A program made the position numbers and the translations under genes. From positions 186,001-250,000 of the forward strand of contig NZ_AP026801.1 in the NCBI RefSeq assembly GCF_033095965.1: a DNA stretch of 64,000 nucleotides, written 5' to 3'. Origin of the DNA: Xylocopilactobacillus apis (GTDB taxonomy: Bacteria; Bacillota; Bacilli; Lactobacillales; Lactobacillaceae). The notes beneath the pieces were generated by a model. That model saw only the letters and a program-made list of their open reading frames with translations. It had not been told where the DNA came from and did not search any database. Positions 50,549-59,810 of this stretch are shown piece by piece; within the stretch, counting starts at the first letter, position 1; each line of letters begins with the position of its first letter.

Positions 50549-52315
50549 TTGAAAAAGGTTAAAAGTTTTCCTCTATTTTTAATAATAGCGTTAGTCTTTG
50601 TAGTTAACTTTAGCTCAGTAAATGCTGACATTACTAATGTATCAGTAACACCACAAATTGATTCTGGTGATACAGATAAATTTGAAATGGTTGTAAAACC
50701 GGGTGAGAAACGAACCCTGACAATTGCATTTACAAATTTTGGGTCAGCTGTTGAGAGATTGACGATTCAGCCTACTAACGCGCAAACAGACGCAACGGGT
50801 AATTTTGTCTATAATGAGGTTATAAAAAAGGGGACTGATGGTCTTCAGGCAGCATTTGCTGATATGACATCAAAAAAGACAATAACATTACAGCCGCAAC
50901 AGTCAAAGACTGAGACTTTAACAGTAAGTACTCCTAATGATCGTTTTGATGGAGTCATTTATGGCGGCCTAAATATTTATAGTGTTAATGCTGACGGAGG
51001 ACATTTAAACGGGGAAAGTACGCCGATTCCAGTTATTATTACCCAAACGAATGAAAATGTTCCAGGTAACGGTAAAGTTACAGGAATTGAGGCACAGGCA
51101 ATCTCATATCAGCCCAATATTGTTATTAATTTAGTTAATAATAAACCTGGTGAGGCTCGAAATGTTTCTTATAATTTGATGATCCAGCGAAAAGGGATGT
51201 TCAGCTTTCTAGGGTTTAATGGAAGAAAAGTACCTGTTTATCAGTCCGATTTAACCATCGCTCCTAATTCGACACTACCAATTCCGGTTAATTTTAAGCA
51301 GCAGCCGTTAAAAGCAGGAGAATATATGGTAACGGGCAGTTTTACCGTTAATGGTAAAACTCATAAAGTTAATGAGACGTATAAACTTAGTAAATCTGAT
51401 GTTGAAAAAGTTAATAAGCAGTCTAAAGGCTTGATTTATGATAAAACTTGGATTTTTGTACTTGTTATTATTGGCTTAATTATTTTAATTGGAATTGTAA
51501 TTTTCTTAATTGTTAGACAAATTCGTTATAATAGAAGAGAAGAAAATAATCGCTTGGTTGCTGAATCTGATAAGATTTTGAAATCTGAACAAACTCAAGA
51601 GTCAAAAAGCAGTTCTAAATCTACACCTCCTCAATACGGACAGAGTAATGTTCAAAACAATCAGCGGGGGACTAATCAAAATCCTTATCAAGGACAGGCA
51701 CCAAATTCATATCAGAATTCGGGACAAATGCCATACAATCAGCCATTAAATTATCAAAATCCTTATCCGAATAATGGGAATTTTCAACAAAATAATTCAA
51801 TGGCTCCAAATCAAAGGCAAAATCAACCAATTAATAATCAGTCAATTCCAAATTATAATAATCCGTCTCCTTCAATGGGTCAAAACGCTAATCAAGGACA
51901 ATTTTCTAATGGTCGTCCGCAACAGGTTAATCCAAATTATGGCAACCCGCAAAATCAAGGACAGCCTCCGGTTTACGGATCTTATCCAAATCAGCAGGCA
52001 GGAATGGTTCAGCCTAATACTTCACAAAATAATTTTAGACCTAATCAAAGTGGACCAAATAATTTTGTTCAGCCGGTTAATGGGAACAATGTAAATCCAT
52101 TGCCAAATCAATATTATGGTCAAACGCCTAATAATCTAAATTCTCAACAGATGAATAATAATAGTTTAAATGGACAAGGGCCTGGTTTAACACAAAATCA
52201 AAACTTTGGGAATCAACCGAAGCCCAATTCAACAAATAATAGTGAAGAGTCTAGTAATCAGCAAGATTCTGACTGGGATCAAATTTCATTGGATGATCTT
52301 ATGAAAAAGCACTAA
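50549..52315 (+). CDS. DUF916/DUF3324 WxL-binding protein with long N/Q/P-rich tail
   Basis: A 588-residue protein. Signal peptide (1-26), DUF916 domain (about 30-150), DUF3324 domain (about 160-290), one transmembrane helix (about 301-325), then R-Q-I-R-Y-N-R-R-E-E and a 262-residue tail. The tail is rich in Asn, Gln, Pro, Gly and Tyr (repeats such as N-Q-N-P-Y-Q-G-Q) and ends with an acidic segment D-W-D-Q-I-S-L-D-D-L. DUF916/DUF3324 proteins anchor WxL proteins to the wall and normally stop soon after the helix, so the tail is unusual. TTG start behind GAGAGGAG. Confidence 0.88.
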   Translation: MKKVKSFPLFLIIALVFVVNFSSVNADITNVSVTPQIDSGDTDKFEMVVKPGEKRTLTIAFTNFGSAVERLTIQPTNAQTDATGNFVYNEVIKKGTDGLQAAFADMTSKKTITLQPQQSKTETLTVSTPNDRFDGVIYGGLNIYSVNADGGHLNGESTPIPVIITQTNENVPGNGKVTGIEAQAISYQPNIVINLVNNKPGEARNVSYNLMIQRKGMFSFLGFNGRKVPVYQSDLTIAPNSTLPIPVNFKQQPLKAGEYMVTGSFTVNGKTHKVNETYKLSKSDVEKVNKQSKGLIYDKTWIFVLVIIGLIILIGIVIFLIVRQIRYNRREENNRLVAESDKILKSEQTQESKSSSKSTPPQYGQSNVQNNQRGTNQNPYQGQAPNSYQNSGQMPYNQPLNYQNPYPNNGNFQQNNSMAPNQRQNQPINNQSIPNYNNPSPSMGQNANQGQFSNGRPQQVNPNYGNPQNQGQPPVYGSYPNQQAGMVQPNTSQNNFRPNQSGPNNFVQPVNGNNVNPLPNQYYGQTPNNLNSQQMNNNSLNGQGPGLTQNQNFGNQPKPNSTNNSEESSNQQDSDWDQISLDDLMKKH

Positions 52316-52324
52316 GCCGACACC

Positions 52325-52350
52325 AAAAAGGTGCTAATTAGTGCTTTTTT
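52325..52350 (+). terminator. Probable intrinsic terminator
   Basis: AAAAAGGTGCT and AGTGCTTTTTT pair with three G-T wobbles around AATT, ending in T6. It lies between the first and second DUF916 genes. Confidence 0.5.
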
Positions 52351-52440
52351 ATGAATAAAATAACGGATAAAATGGTATAAGACGTTTACTTTTAGTAAGA
52401 TTAGTGAATGGATAATTAAAGTAATAAAAGGAGTTATATC

Positions 52441-53547
52441 TTGAAAAAGATACCCAAGTTTATTTATGTTTGTGGATTGTTATTTTTTTCTTTAATAATA
52501 TCAAATACATTAATTGTAAAAGCTGCGGATGATAACAATTTACAAGCTGTGATGCCAGAAATTTCCGTAATTACTGACGAAGAAGGATTCACTAAGAGCA
52601 ATAATAATGGTTTTTATGATATTAACTTTAAACCTGGTGAAAATATTGTTTTAGGCGCACGAATTCAAAATACAGTAAATAAAAAAATCGATGTTGAAAT
52701 TACACCTGGAACCGTGATTACTAATCAAGGGCATATAGTTTATGGGGATCAGTCAAATCAAATGATTGATAAAAGTAATAAATATCCTTTTTCAAAAATG
52801 GTAAAGAAGCAAACTGTTTCAATTGAACCAAAAGGATCTTTAGAAGTTAAAATTCCTGTCAATGTTCCAAAAGAAAAATTTAATGGGACAATTTTAGGAA
52901 ATATAGCATTTACAGTGTTAGGACAAGATGAACAGACAAAAAGCCGTAAAAGTTTAGCAACAATTACTAATGTTGTACGTCAAGCTTTAGTTGTACGTCT
53001 TCGTCAGGGATTTCAGCCAGATCCTGATTTTGAAATTGGAAATCCTTCAACTGGCGGAAGTCTAAAAGGCCCTACTTTTACGATTCCCATTCGAAACGTA
53101 GCAGCAACTTATTTTAAGGAAAATGCCGGTACAAGAGTTCATTATGTTGTGACAAAAGAAAATGATAAAAATGTTACATACACAAGTACTGATAAAAATA
53201 TTTCAATGGCTCCAAACTCTTTTTACAATGGAGTTATATCCACTAAAGGAAGAGCAATCGAGCCTGGTCAGTATAATATGAAAATCTCAATTAAATATAA
53301 AGGGAAAACTACGAGATTTTCAAAGAATTTTGTTGTAACCAAAGCACGAACAAAAAATATTAATAAAGGTTCTACACTTAAATCTAAAGAATCAAAGTCA
53401 GGGTTTAATTTTTTAATCGTAGCAATAATATTTGTTATTATTTTAATCATGCTATTTGCTCTTTACGCTGGAATGCATCGAGCACAGACAAAATCTAAAA
53501 CAAATGATCAGGGTGACCGAAGAGTAAGAAGTCGAAGTAAAAAGTGA
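52441..53547 (+). CDS. DUF916/DUF3324 cell-surface protein
   Basis: A 368-residue protein with signal peptide (1-28), DUF916 (about 35-165), DUF3324 (about 170-300), one C-terminal helix (about 320-343) and a short basic tail (R-R-V-R-S-R-S-K-K). The family hallmarks F-K-P-G-E-N and V-P-K-E-K-F-N-G-T-I-L-G are visible. TTG start, preceded by AAAGGAGTTATATC. It is likely to bind a WxL partner at the membrane-wall interface. Confidence 0.9.
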   Translation: MKKIPKFIYVCGLLFFSLIISNTLIVKAADDNNLQAVMPEISVITDEEGFTKSNNNGFYDINFKPGENIVLGARIQNTVNKKIDVEITPGTVITNQGHIVYGDQSNQMIDKSNKYPFSKMVKKQTVSIEPKGSLEVKIPVNVPKEKFNGTILGNIAFTVLGQDEQTKSRKSLATITNVVRQALVVRLRQGFQPDPDFEIGNPSTGGSLKGPTFTIPIRNVAATYFKENAGTRVHYVVTKENDKNVTYTSTDKNISMAPNSFYNGVISTKGRAIEPGQYNMKISIKYKGKTTRFSKNFVVTKARTKNINKGSTLKSKESKSGFNFLIVAIIFVIILIMLFALYAGMHRAQTKSKTNDQGDRRVRSRSKK

Positions 53548-54103
53548 TATCTTCAAAAAGAAGAAAATGATTTATAAAGAAATGAACATTTAAAACACTT
53601 GTTTAAGTTATAATAATACTAGTTGATTTCTAGATCAAAATTAAGATGAATTGCAGTCGTGGCATCTTGCAAGATGACTAAGTGGGACATTCTCGATCTG
53701 ACACAACGCATATTTTTGAATTATTCTGATGAGGATTAATTTAAAACCAATAGCTAATAGTTAGACCGGATGATGTTAACAGTCTAACATTCAATTGGAA
53801 AATTTGATGCTAGGTGATATTTGTTCTAAACAAACTGCAGGTTTAGAATCTTACTACGAAAATAGATTTTTGTATTAAGAACTGGGGAATAATGTTTATT
53901 GGAAACTGAATGCTGGGACTTCACTTGAATTCAGTGACATAATGCTGTAATAGAACAATTAAATAGTCGGAATTTGGGAATTGTTTTTAGCCATAACAAT
54001 CTTATAATCCAAAAACCAAAAAATAATTTATTAAGAACGGATCGATTAATTCTTAGACTTTAGTTATACTATTAATAGGTAAACTTTGGGTGGAAATATA
54101 ATA
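53548..54103. other. 556-base intergenic region without a convincing gene
   Basis: The longest gene-free stretch of the window. I see no reading frame with a ribosome binding site and no protein remnant. It contains a perfect 14-base palindrome, CATCTTGCAAGATG (53663-53676), and a hairpin with 7-bp arms GTTAGAC / GTCTAAC (53760-53788). Some of it reads as less AT-rich than other spacers. It may hold a long leader, an RNA or the remains of a deleted gene. A possible -10 box TATACT lies near 54065, before the WxL gene. Confidence 0.5.
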
Positions 54104-55228
54104 ATGAAAGAAAAAAGGAAAAATTTAAAATCATCTCTATCTTGTGCAGCAGTTTTAGCACTGTTTTCTCCGATGATGCTTCAAAAACCTGAATCGGTAC
54201 AGGCTCTTCCGGTGGCTTCAGCTGCGACAAATGTTGGAATTACTTTTAATGATGGTGTCCTAACATTGGTTTCTGTTCCGAATTTTGACTTTGGAGCGAA
54301 TAAGTTAGACGATACTACAAAGTTTGTTCCTTTATATGCATCTGCATCAAGTACAGTTGGTGATCCGGTGAACGGGGCATTTATGGATCAGACTAGTTCA
54401 GCATCTCCTACAAGAACTTTAAGAGATTCTACTAAATATCGATCTTTAATTGTGTCAGACAGCAGGCTTCCGATTAATAGTTCAGGAACTTATAATGGTT
54501 GGACTGTTTCAGCACACATGACTGTTGGTTCAGCTGCTTCTCTTGGATCAACTAATATTAACAGTCATGTTAGCGCTGGGGATCCAAACCCTGATGCAGG
54601 GGTAATTGGAGGAGTTGCGCAAAAGTTTGCGGCAGCAATTGAATTCGGCAACGGATTTGGTAATAGTTTAGCGATTTCATCATTAACTGGCGGTCAAGCA
54701 GGTAATTCGACTCCAGTTTCTCATCCGGCAACTTATTATAATTCTGATCCTAATATGGAGGGAAAATCTTATACTTCATCAGGAGCGCCAATAAATACTG
54801 TTTCAAGATGGACTCGGGTTGATACGGACACAACTGATGTACCAGCTACGGATAATTCAGTAAGTGGTGTTTTTGCTGGACTTTTCTTTCCGCGACTCGC
54901 AAAAACCCCAATTGCTAATAATGCAGCTCAGATAACGGCCGTTGCGAGCAGTGATCCAAATAATAATAATGTTGCTAATAATTCTCAAATCACAACAATA
55001 CCGATGGGTAATACAGATAATTATTTGTGGGGGTATCTTGGTACTCAACAGACTGCTGCTGCATCTAGTCGGCCTGATAGTGTATCAAATGGTGCATGGG
55101 CATTAGATTTTCACGATAAAGGATCGGCTATTATGTCGATGCCAAAAGCAGTCGCTTTGAATCGTCACGGTACGTATGTTTATAATATTTATTGGACTTT
55201 AACATCAGGATTTCATCAGAATCCTTGA
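54104..55228 (+). CDS. WxL-domain cell-surface protein
   Basis: A 374-residue secreted protein. The signal peptide ends near A-L-P-V-A-S-A-A. The WxL domain spans most of the rest. The first motif is G-W-T-V-S-A-H-M, a W-x-V variant of W-x-L, and the second is Y-W-T-L-T-S near the C-terminus, as in the family. A long Ser/Thr/Asn-rich centre suggests a surface-exposed region. WxL proteins bind peptidoglycan non-covalently and work with DUF916 proteins, which flank it here. ATG at 54104, 11 bases after GGGTGG; an in-frame TTG at 54086 has no site. Confidence 0.88.
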   Translation: MKEKRKNLKSSLSCAAVLALFSPMMLQKPESVQALPVASAATNVGITFNDGVLTLVSVPNFDFGANKLDDTTKFVPLYASASSTVGDPVNGAFMDQTSSASPTRTLRDSTKYRSLIVSDSRLPINSSGTYNGWTVSAHMTVGSAASLGSTNINSHVSAGDPNPDAGVIGGVAQKFAAAIEFGNGFGNSLAISSLTGGQAGNSTPVSHPATYYNSDPNMEGKSYTSSGAPINTVSRWTRVDTDTTDVPATDNSVSGVFAGLFFPRLAKTPIANNAAQITAVASSDPNNNNVANNSQITTIPMGNTDNYLWGYLGTQQTAAASSRPDSVSNGAWALDFHDKGSAIMSMPKAVALNRHGTYVYNIYWTLTSGFHQNP

Positions 55229-55255
55229 TAAAAATTATTCGATAAGTTTATAATT

Positions 55256-55287
55256 AAAATCTCCATTAGGAGGTTTTATTTTTTTTT
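55256..55287 (+). terminator. Intrinsic terminator after the WxL gene
   Basis: AAAATCTCC-ATTA-GGAGGTTTT (one G-T pair), followed by a nine-T run. Confidence 0.85.
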
Positions 55288-55343
55288 ATGATTATTTTAT
55301 GTAAATAAAATTTTGATTAGTGTTTTTAAGATACAATGGGGTT

Positions 55344-56513
55344 ATGGTAACAAAAAAAAGAAAAGATGTTTGGCTTTTAATTTTAATAATATTATCTTTT
55401 TTCTTGATAAATGACCGTGTTTCAGCTGAAACAGGGATATTTAGTGTTAAACCAATTTTTCCGGATAATCAAATTAGTCAGCAAAATGCGTATTATTTAT
55501 TAGTAAAACCAGGAGATAAACAGAATATTTCTTTTTACGTTACGAATTTGAGGAATTACACTCAGACTTTTGAAATAATGCCTGGAATGTATGTTAATAA
55601 TTCTCAAGGAGATATGGCACTTACAACAGACAAAAAAGATTTGGATCCTAGTTTGCCGGTAAATATGATGGATATGGGTGTAAAGCCCACATATCTTACA
55701 GTTCCAGCAAATCAAACAGTTAAAGTTAGTCAGGTGTACAAAATCCCTTCTGAGAAATTCAAGGGCTTAATTTATGGTGGAATTCGGGTCATTTCAGGAC
55801 TTCAAAATTCTTCAGAAATGAAAAATAGTAAAAAGTCTCGGGCTTTGATTAATACATATGCTCAAATGGATACAGGAGTTATTATGACGATGGATAAAAA
55901 TTACCCTAAAGGGAAGCTGATCGTTAAAAATGTAACCCCAAGTGCTGCTGTACCTAGACCCGTTTTTAATATTAAAATTCAAAATCCAGAAGGGACAATT
56001 ATTGATAGTCTTAATTTAAAGGCTAAAATAAAAAAAGAGGGTTTTAACGTTCCTAATACTAAAGTGTCAAAGGTGGAATTATCTAATGATTATTACGGCT
56101 ATACAGTTGCTCCTTATTCGAAGTTAAACCTAGTAATGAATATTGGCAAGACTCGGCTGCAGCCGGGTAAATATACACTCAAACTAACTGGTAAATCTCA
56201 TGGCCATAAGTTTAATCAAAAATATAATTTTATGGTATCTCAAAATATTGCAAATAAAATAAATAAAGATAATTCTCAAATTAGTGCAGATTATACATGG
56301 CTTTACTTCATCATAATTATCGGAATTATTTTAATTCTAATCGCATTTGTAATCTTTATGTATTTCTTCGGAATGAAAAAAGTTTTGCACCTGCCAGAAA
56401 CTAATAATAAAGTGCAAAGTCCAAGGTCAAGATCGACCAATGAAGTTAAAAATACAACAGAAGTTAAGCGAAATCGTTACGGGACTTCTAATGTTCCAAA
56501 ACGAAAACGATAA
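55344..56513 (+). CDS. DUF916/DUF3324 cell-surface protein (third copy)
   Basis: A 389-residue protein with signal peptide (1-28), DUF916 and DUF3324 domains (about 30-160 and 165-300), a helix at about 318-342 and a basic tail (K-R-N-R-Y-G-T-S-N-V-P-K-R-K-R). V-K-P-G-D-K and I-P-S-E-K-F-K-G-L-I-Y-G-G-I are the family marks. No properly spaced ribosome binding site precedes the ATG at 55344. A -10-like TACAAT at 55332-55337 would place the transcript start on or next to this ATG. Confidence 0.86.
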   Translation: MVTKKRKDVWLLILIILSFFLINDRVSAETGIFSVKPIFPDNQISQQNAYYLLVKPGDKQNISFYVTNLRNYTQTFEIMPGMYVNNSQGDMALTTDKKDLDPSLPVNMMDMGVKPTYLTVPANQTVKVSQVYKIPSEKFKGLIYGGIRVISGLQNSSEMKNSKKSRALINTYAQMDTGVIMTMDKNYPKGKLIVKNVTPSAAVPRPVFNIKIQNPEGTIIDSLNLKAKIKKEGFNVPNTKVSKVELSNDYYGYTVAPYSKLNLVMNIGKTRLQPGKYTLKLTGKSHGHKFNQKYNFMVSQNIANKINKDNSQISADYTWLYFIIIIGIILILIAFVIFMYFFGMKKVLHLPETNNKVQSPRSRSTNEVKNTTEVKRNRYGTSNVPKRKR

Positions 56514-56525
56514 TTAGGTTAAGAA

Positions 56526-57086
56526 ATGAAACGAAAAATATTAGACATTTTATTTATATTTTTAACTTTTTTGGGGATAAGCTCAACGGCCAATGCAGCT
56601 GTTCAAAATGTTACCCCTTATACCGGATATTTAGCTTACGTTCGAAATTATGGAATTCGTCTTTATAAAAATAGTGGAGTACCTAGTAACACTTATTTAC
56701 TGCATGGGACCGCTTGGAAAATTTCAGCAAAGAATGTTGATACATTGGGGAGAACATGGTGTCGGGTTGGTAATGACCAGTGGGTTCCTCAAAGTAATAT
56801 TACTTTGAAAAATCCTAATTACTCGACAGTGCTGACTATTAGTGCTCATGGTAAGAAAACTAAAAGCTATACTTTATATCACTCACCAAGCCGTTTATCA
56901 CCAATAAAAAACGGGTTAGTCAACAAAAAAGTTGCGGTGGGCTCTTCATGGAAGGTGACCCAATCAGCGACCAACGGTGCTGAAATTTGGTATAACTTAG
57001 GGGGGAACCAGTGGATTAGTGGGATGTATACAACAATGCCGGCAACCGCAGGACCTTCAAATGCACCGACGATAACTTTTAAGTAA
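56526..57086 (+). CDS. Secreted protein with two SLAP-like repeats
   Basis: A 186-residue protein: signal peptide (1-24, ending T-A-N-A-A), then two repeats of about 70 residues each containing Y-x-x-R/Y and ending W-C-R-V-G-N-D-Q-W-V or W-Y-N-L-G-G-N-Q-W-I. The same repeat type forms the wall-binding end of the glucosaminidase at 34488. No catalytic domain, so it is probably a wall-attached surface protein. It lies 12 bases after the DUF916 gene. Confidence 0.75.
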   Translation: MKRKILDILFIFLTFLGISSTANAAVQNVTPYTGYLAYVRNYGIRLYKNSGVPSNTYLLHGTAWKISAKNVDTLGRTWCRVGNDQWVPQSNITLKNPNYSTVLTISAHGKKTKSYTLYHSPSRLSPIKNGLVNKKVAVGSSWKVTQSATNGAEIWYNLGGNQWISGMYTTMPATAGPSNAPTITFK

Positions 57087-57134
57087 AGGAGACGATGTCT
57101 TATTTTTTAATGAAAATTAGTAAAATTGATATTA

Positions 57135-58724
57135 TTAAATGGTTTGAATGTTACCAATATTTTTAAATTGATTTGGTTGCCAACTATGTGAGATCACAAT
57201 GACAGTTTGATCTTTAAGATTCATAACCACTTGCTTAATTTTTTCTGCTGTTTGGGGGTCTTGTCCGCTATCTGGTTCATCAAGAATAATAATTGCTGGT
57301 TTGATTGTAAGAGCACGAGCAAGCGAGATTCTAACTTTTTCACCGCCAGAGATCTCGTTTCCGTTATAGGTTACATGACGATCAAGTAATTTTGTAAGTC
57401 CCAACTCGTTTAACTCATCTGTAATTTTTTTGATTGAATTTGTGTTAAAAAGAGTGATATTGTCCGCTACGGTTCCATTAAATAATGTAGGATTTTGATC
57501 AACATAAATCATATTTTTTTTAAATTCATGTGGATCTATTTTTGTAATATCGACATTTCCGATTTTGATGTTTCCTTTTGCAGGAGTAAGTGCTCCTGTT
57601 AAGATTTTCATTAGAGTTGTTTTTCCAGCACCGCTTTTACCGACAACGAGAGTAAATTTATTTTGTGGAAAAGCTGTCGAAAAGTCCTTAAAAATGAGTT
57701 TATCTTTTGTATAAGCAAAGTCAATTTCATTAATTTGAAGATCACCATTTACGAATTTAAGAGTTTTTCTCTTTGTTGAATCATTTGTTTTAAAAATATT
57801 TTTAAGCTCTTTTCTCAAAGGTTCTGTTGCAGATGCTTTTAAATGATATGAGTTAAAGGCATTAATTGCTGGAAAGATGTAATTTAACAACTGAGTGGTA
57901 ATTGTTAAATCTCCAACTGTAATTTTTCCATATAGAATAAAAAGGGCAGCAACTAACATACAAATAATTTGTGAACTCATTCCGATTAAAGTTGAAAGTT
58001 CGACGATTCTAGTATCCCAGACTCCCGAACTTTTCTTCTGTTCTTCAAAGGAATTTTCCAAAGCAGCTAACTTGTTTTTAAATGCCTTCCCAGCCGAAAA
58101 AGTTCGGATCGTATCAAGACCATTTAAAAAACCATTAACCATCGTTAGTTGTTCTTCAGATTTTAGGTTTAAATCTTTTTTATACATTCCGAATTTTTTT
58201 CTAATTTTAGGATTTATAAACATGGGAATTGAAGAGACTAAAAAACAAATCAAAAATATTTTCACGTTAACAAATATTAAAGCAATTGAACAAAGAAAGA
58301 TCTGGATTAGATAAGTAAAATTAGATAGCAAACTTAGTAAATAATCTTGACCAATAGTTGGAATAGTATTTTCGAGAACATTTAGTTGAGCATCTTTAGA
58401 TAATTTAATAAATTGGCTTTCTTGATCACTTAAAAGATTATTATAAGCCGTTTGTTTTAACTCAATGGTTGAGATTTTTACTAAGTCTAGTTCGATTTGT
58501 TTACTAGAGACAGTTAAAATATAAATCATTACCAGAGAAGTCAGCGATCCAAGTCCGCATAAGGTAACCAGAGTTATTTGTTTTCCAATTGCGTAATTAA
58601 TAAACCAGCCCATTGTATACGATAGACTTATTTTGCTGATGGTATTTAATAAAGAAAGAATGATCAAAATTATTAGCTTCTTCTTCTGTTTAGTTATAAT
58701 TAAATCCCAAAATAATGACTTCAT
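57135..58724 (-). CDS. ABC transporter with fused membrane and ATPase domains
   Basis: A 529-residue half-transporter: six helices (about 15-290), then an ATPase with Walker A G-K-S-G-A-G-K-T, signature I-S-G-G-E-K-V-R, Walker B I-I-L-D-E-P-D-S-G-Q-D-P and switch I-S-H-S. It belongs to the exporter (MsbA/LmrA-like) superfamily and would work as a homodimer. It is somewhat shorter than the usual 570-600 residues. A single gene, convergent with the surface-protein cluster. The substrate is unknown. Confidence 0.88.
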   Translation of the reverse strand: MKSLFWDLIITKQKKKLIILIILSLLNTISKISLSYTMGWFINYAIGKQITLVTLCGLGSLTSLVMIYILTVSSKQIELDLVKISTIELKQTAYNNLLSDQESQFIKLSKDAQLNVLENTIPTIGQDYLLSLLSNFTYLIQIFLCSIALIFVNVKIFLICFLVSSIPMFINPKIRKKFGMYKKDLNLKSEEQLTMVNGFLNGLDTIRTFSAGKAFKNKLAALENSFEEQKKSSGVWDTRIVELSTLIGMSSQIICMLVAALFILYGKITVGDLTITTQLLNYIFPAINAFNSYHLKASATEPLRKELKNIFKTNDSTKRKTLKFVNGDLQINEIDFAYTKDKLIFKDFSTAFPQNKFTLVVGKSGAGKTTLMKILTGALTPAKGNIKIGNVDITKIDPHEFKKNMIYVDQNPTLFNGTVADNITLFNTNSIKKITDELNELGLTKLLDRHVTYNGNEISGGEKVRISLARALTIKPAIIILDEPDSGQDPQTAEKIKQVVMNLKDQTVIVISHSWQPNQFKNIGNIQTI

Positions 58725-58802
58725 CCTCTGCCCCCTGATAATAAAAATGATTTATTTTATTATAGGAACAGCAATAATCTTAAATCAATAAATATAAAGT
58801 TT

Positions 58803-58824
58803 AAAAAAAAAGCCCGAAGGCTTT
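58803..58824 (-). terminator. Intrinsic terminator after the FMN reductase gene
   Basis: On the minus strand AAAGCC-TTCG-GGCTTT with a stable UUCG tetraloop, followed by a T run. Confidence 0.9.
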
Positions 58825-58831
58825 GAATTTA

Positions 58832-59386
58832 TTACTTTTGATAACGTCCAATTAAATCAACGAAAGCGTCCATAATTGATTGAAGATATTTGATCGTCCC
58901 ATCATTAGTAATTTTGAGATTGTCATCTAAAAAGCTTGTAACGTTTCCAATGTAAGCTTCAGGCTGCTGAACGGTTGGCATATTTAGAAATACAAGTGAT
59001 TGTCTAATTTGGTGATTTGCCCCAAATCCGCCCATTGCTCCGGGGGTATCTGAGATAATCACTGCTGGTTTTTGATCCCACAAATTCTTGCCGTAAGGAC
59101 GAGATCCAACATCAATTGCATTCTTTAATGCTGCGGGAAGTCCTCGATTATACTCAGGGGTTGCAAAAATAATTGCATCAACATCACTTAATTCTTGGCG
59201 AAATCTTGACCACTGTTCAGGGACATTTCCCTCATCATCAAAGTCTTGATTATAAAGAGGAAGATCTCCAATCGCTAAGTCCGTTACCTCAAAATCTTTT
59301 GGTAATAATTCTGCGGCTTGAGTTGCAATGGCCCGAGTATATGAACCTTTTCTTAAACTACCAATAATTAAACCAACTTTTGTCAT
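58832..59386 (-). CDS. NADPH-dependent FMN reductase family protein
   Basis: A 184-residue flavodoxin-fold oxidoreductase. The FMN phosphate loop G-S-L-R-K-G-S-Y-T-R lies at 8-17. P-E-Y-N-R-G-L-P-A-A-L-K-N-A-I-D near residue 78 is the family hallmark. It likely reduces quinones, azo compounds or chromate at the expense of NADPH, protecting against redox stress. AAGGAGCAATATAGAA precedes the ATG. It stands alone. Confidence 0.92.
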   Translation of the reverse strand: MTKVGLIIGSLRKGSYTRAIATQAAELLPKDFEVTDLAIGDLPLYNQDFDDEGNVPEQWSRFRQELSDVDAIIFATPEYNRGLPAALKNAIDVGSRPYGKNLWDQKPAVIISDTPGAMGGFGANHQIRQSLVFLNMPTVQQPEAYIGNVTSFLDDNLKITNDGTIKYLQSIMDAFVDLIGRYQK

Positions 59387-59459
59387 TTCTATATTGCTCC
59401 TTTACTTACAAATAATAAGTAATATTATATTACATGTTAAAATAATTACAATAGTTAAT

Positions 59460-59810
59460 TTAAAATTCTAAAAAGTCATTGATTTCGAGATCACTTTCCA
59501 TCAGCATTGTTTTTAAGGTTTCCAAATCCTTCCCAACAAGAGTTGAAATTAATTTTAAAGAAGGATTCTCGACTTCGATTTTCTTGGCAAAATTTGATAA
59601 TCGATCTAATAGCTCTGCTCTTTGATTATTTTCTTTAACAATGTGTGGAGGTAAGACGGGGAAATTGATTTCGTCGTTTGGAACTTTTTCAATTGTATCA
59701 ACAGTTGGCACCATTGATGCCAGATAAATGGTTTCATCTTGATACGAGAAAATTTTTTTAAAAGCATCATTCCAATCATGATCAGGGTTTAAATAAATAA
59801 GGACAGCCAT
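59460..59810 (-). CDS. Hypothetical protein coupled to the ATP-grasp gene
   Basis: A 116-residue acidic soluble protein (V-L-I-Y-L-N-P-D-H-D-W-N-D-A-F-K then a helical C-terminal half). I do not recognise it. Its ATG overlaps the stop of the ATP-grasp gene by one base (TAATG type), so the two are translated together and probably act in one pathway. Confidence 0.7.
   Translation of the reverse strand: MAVLIYLNPDHDWNDAFKKIFSYQDETIYLASMVPTVDTIEKVPNDEINFPVLPPHIVKENNQRAELLDRLSNFAKKIEVENPSLKLISTLVGKDLETLKTMLMESDLEINDFLEF

Noticed and set aside
54070-54104. T-box element suggested by GGGTGGAAA before the WxL gene
   Set aside because: The conserved T-box core (GGGTGGNACCGCG) is not completed and the motif coincides with the ribosome binding site.
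57095-57166. 23-residue ORF after AAAGGAG, downstream of the SLAP-like gene
   Set aside because: The site is only 3 bases from the ATG, the peptide has no notable features and it overlaps the end of the convergent ABC gene.
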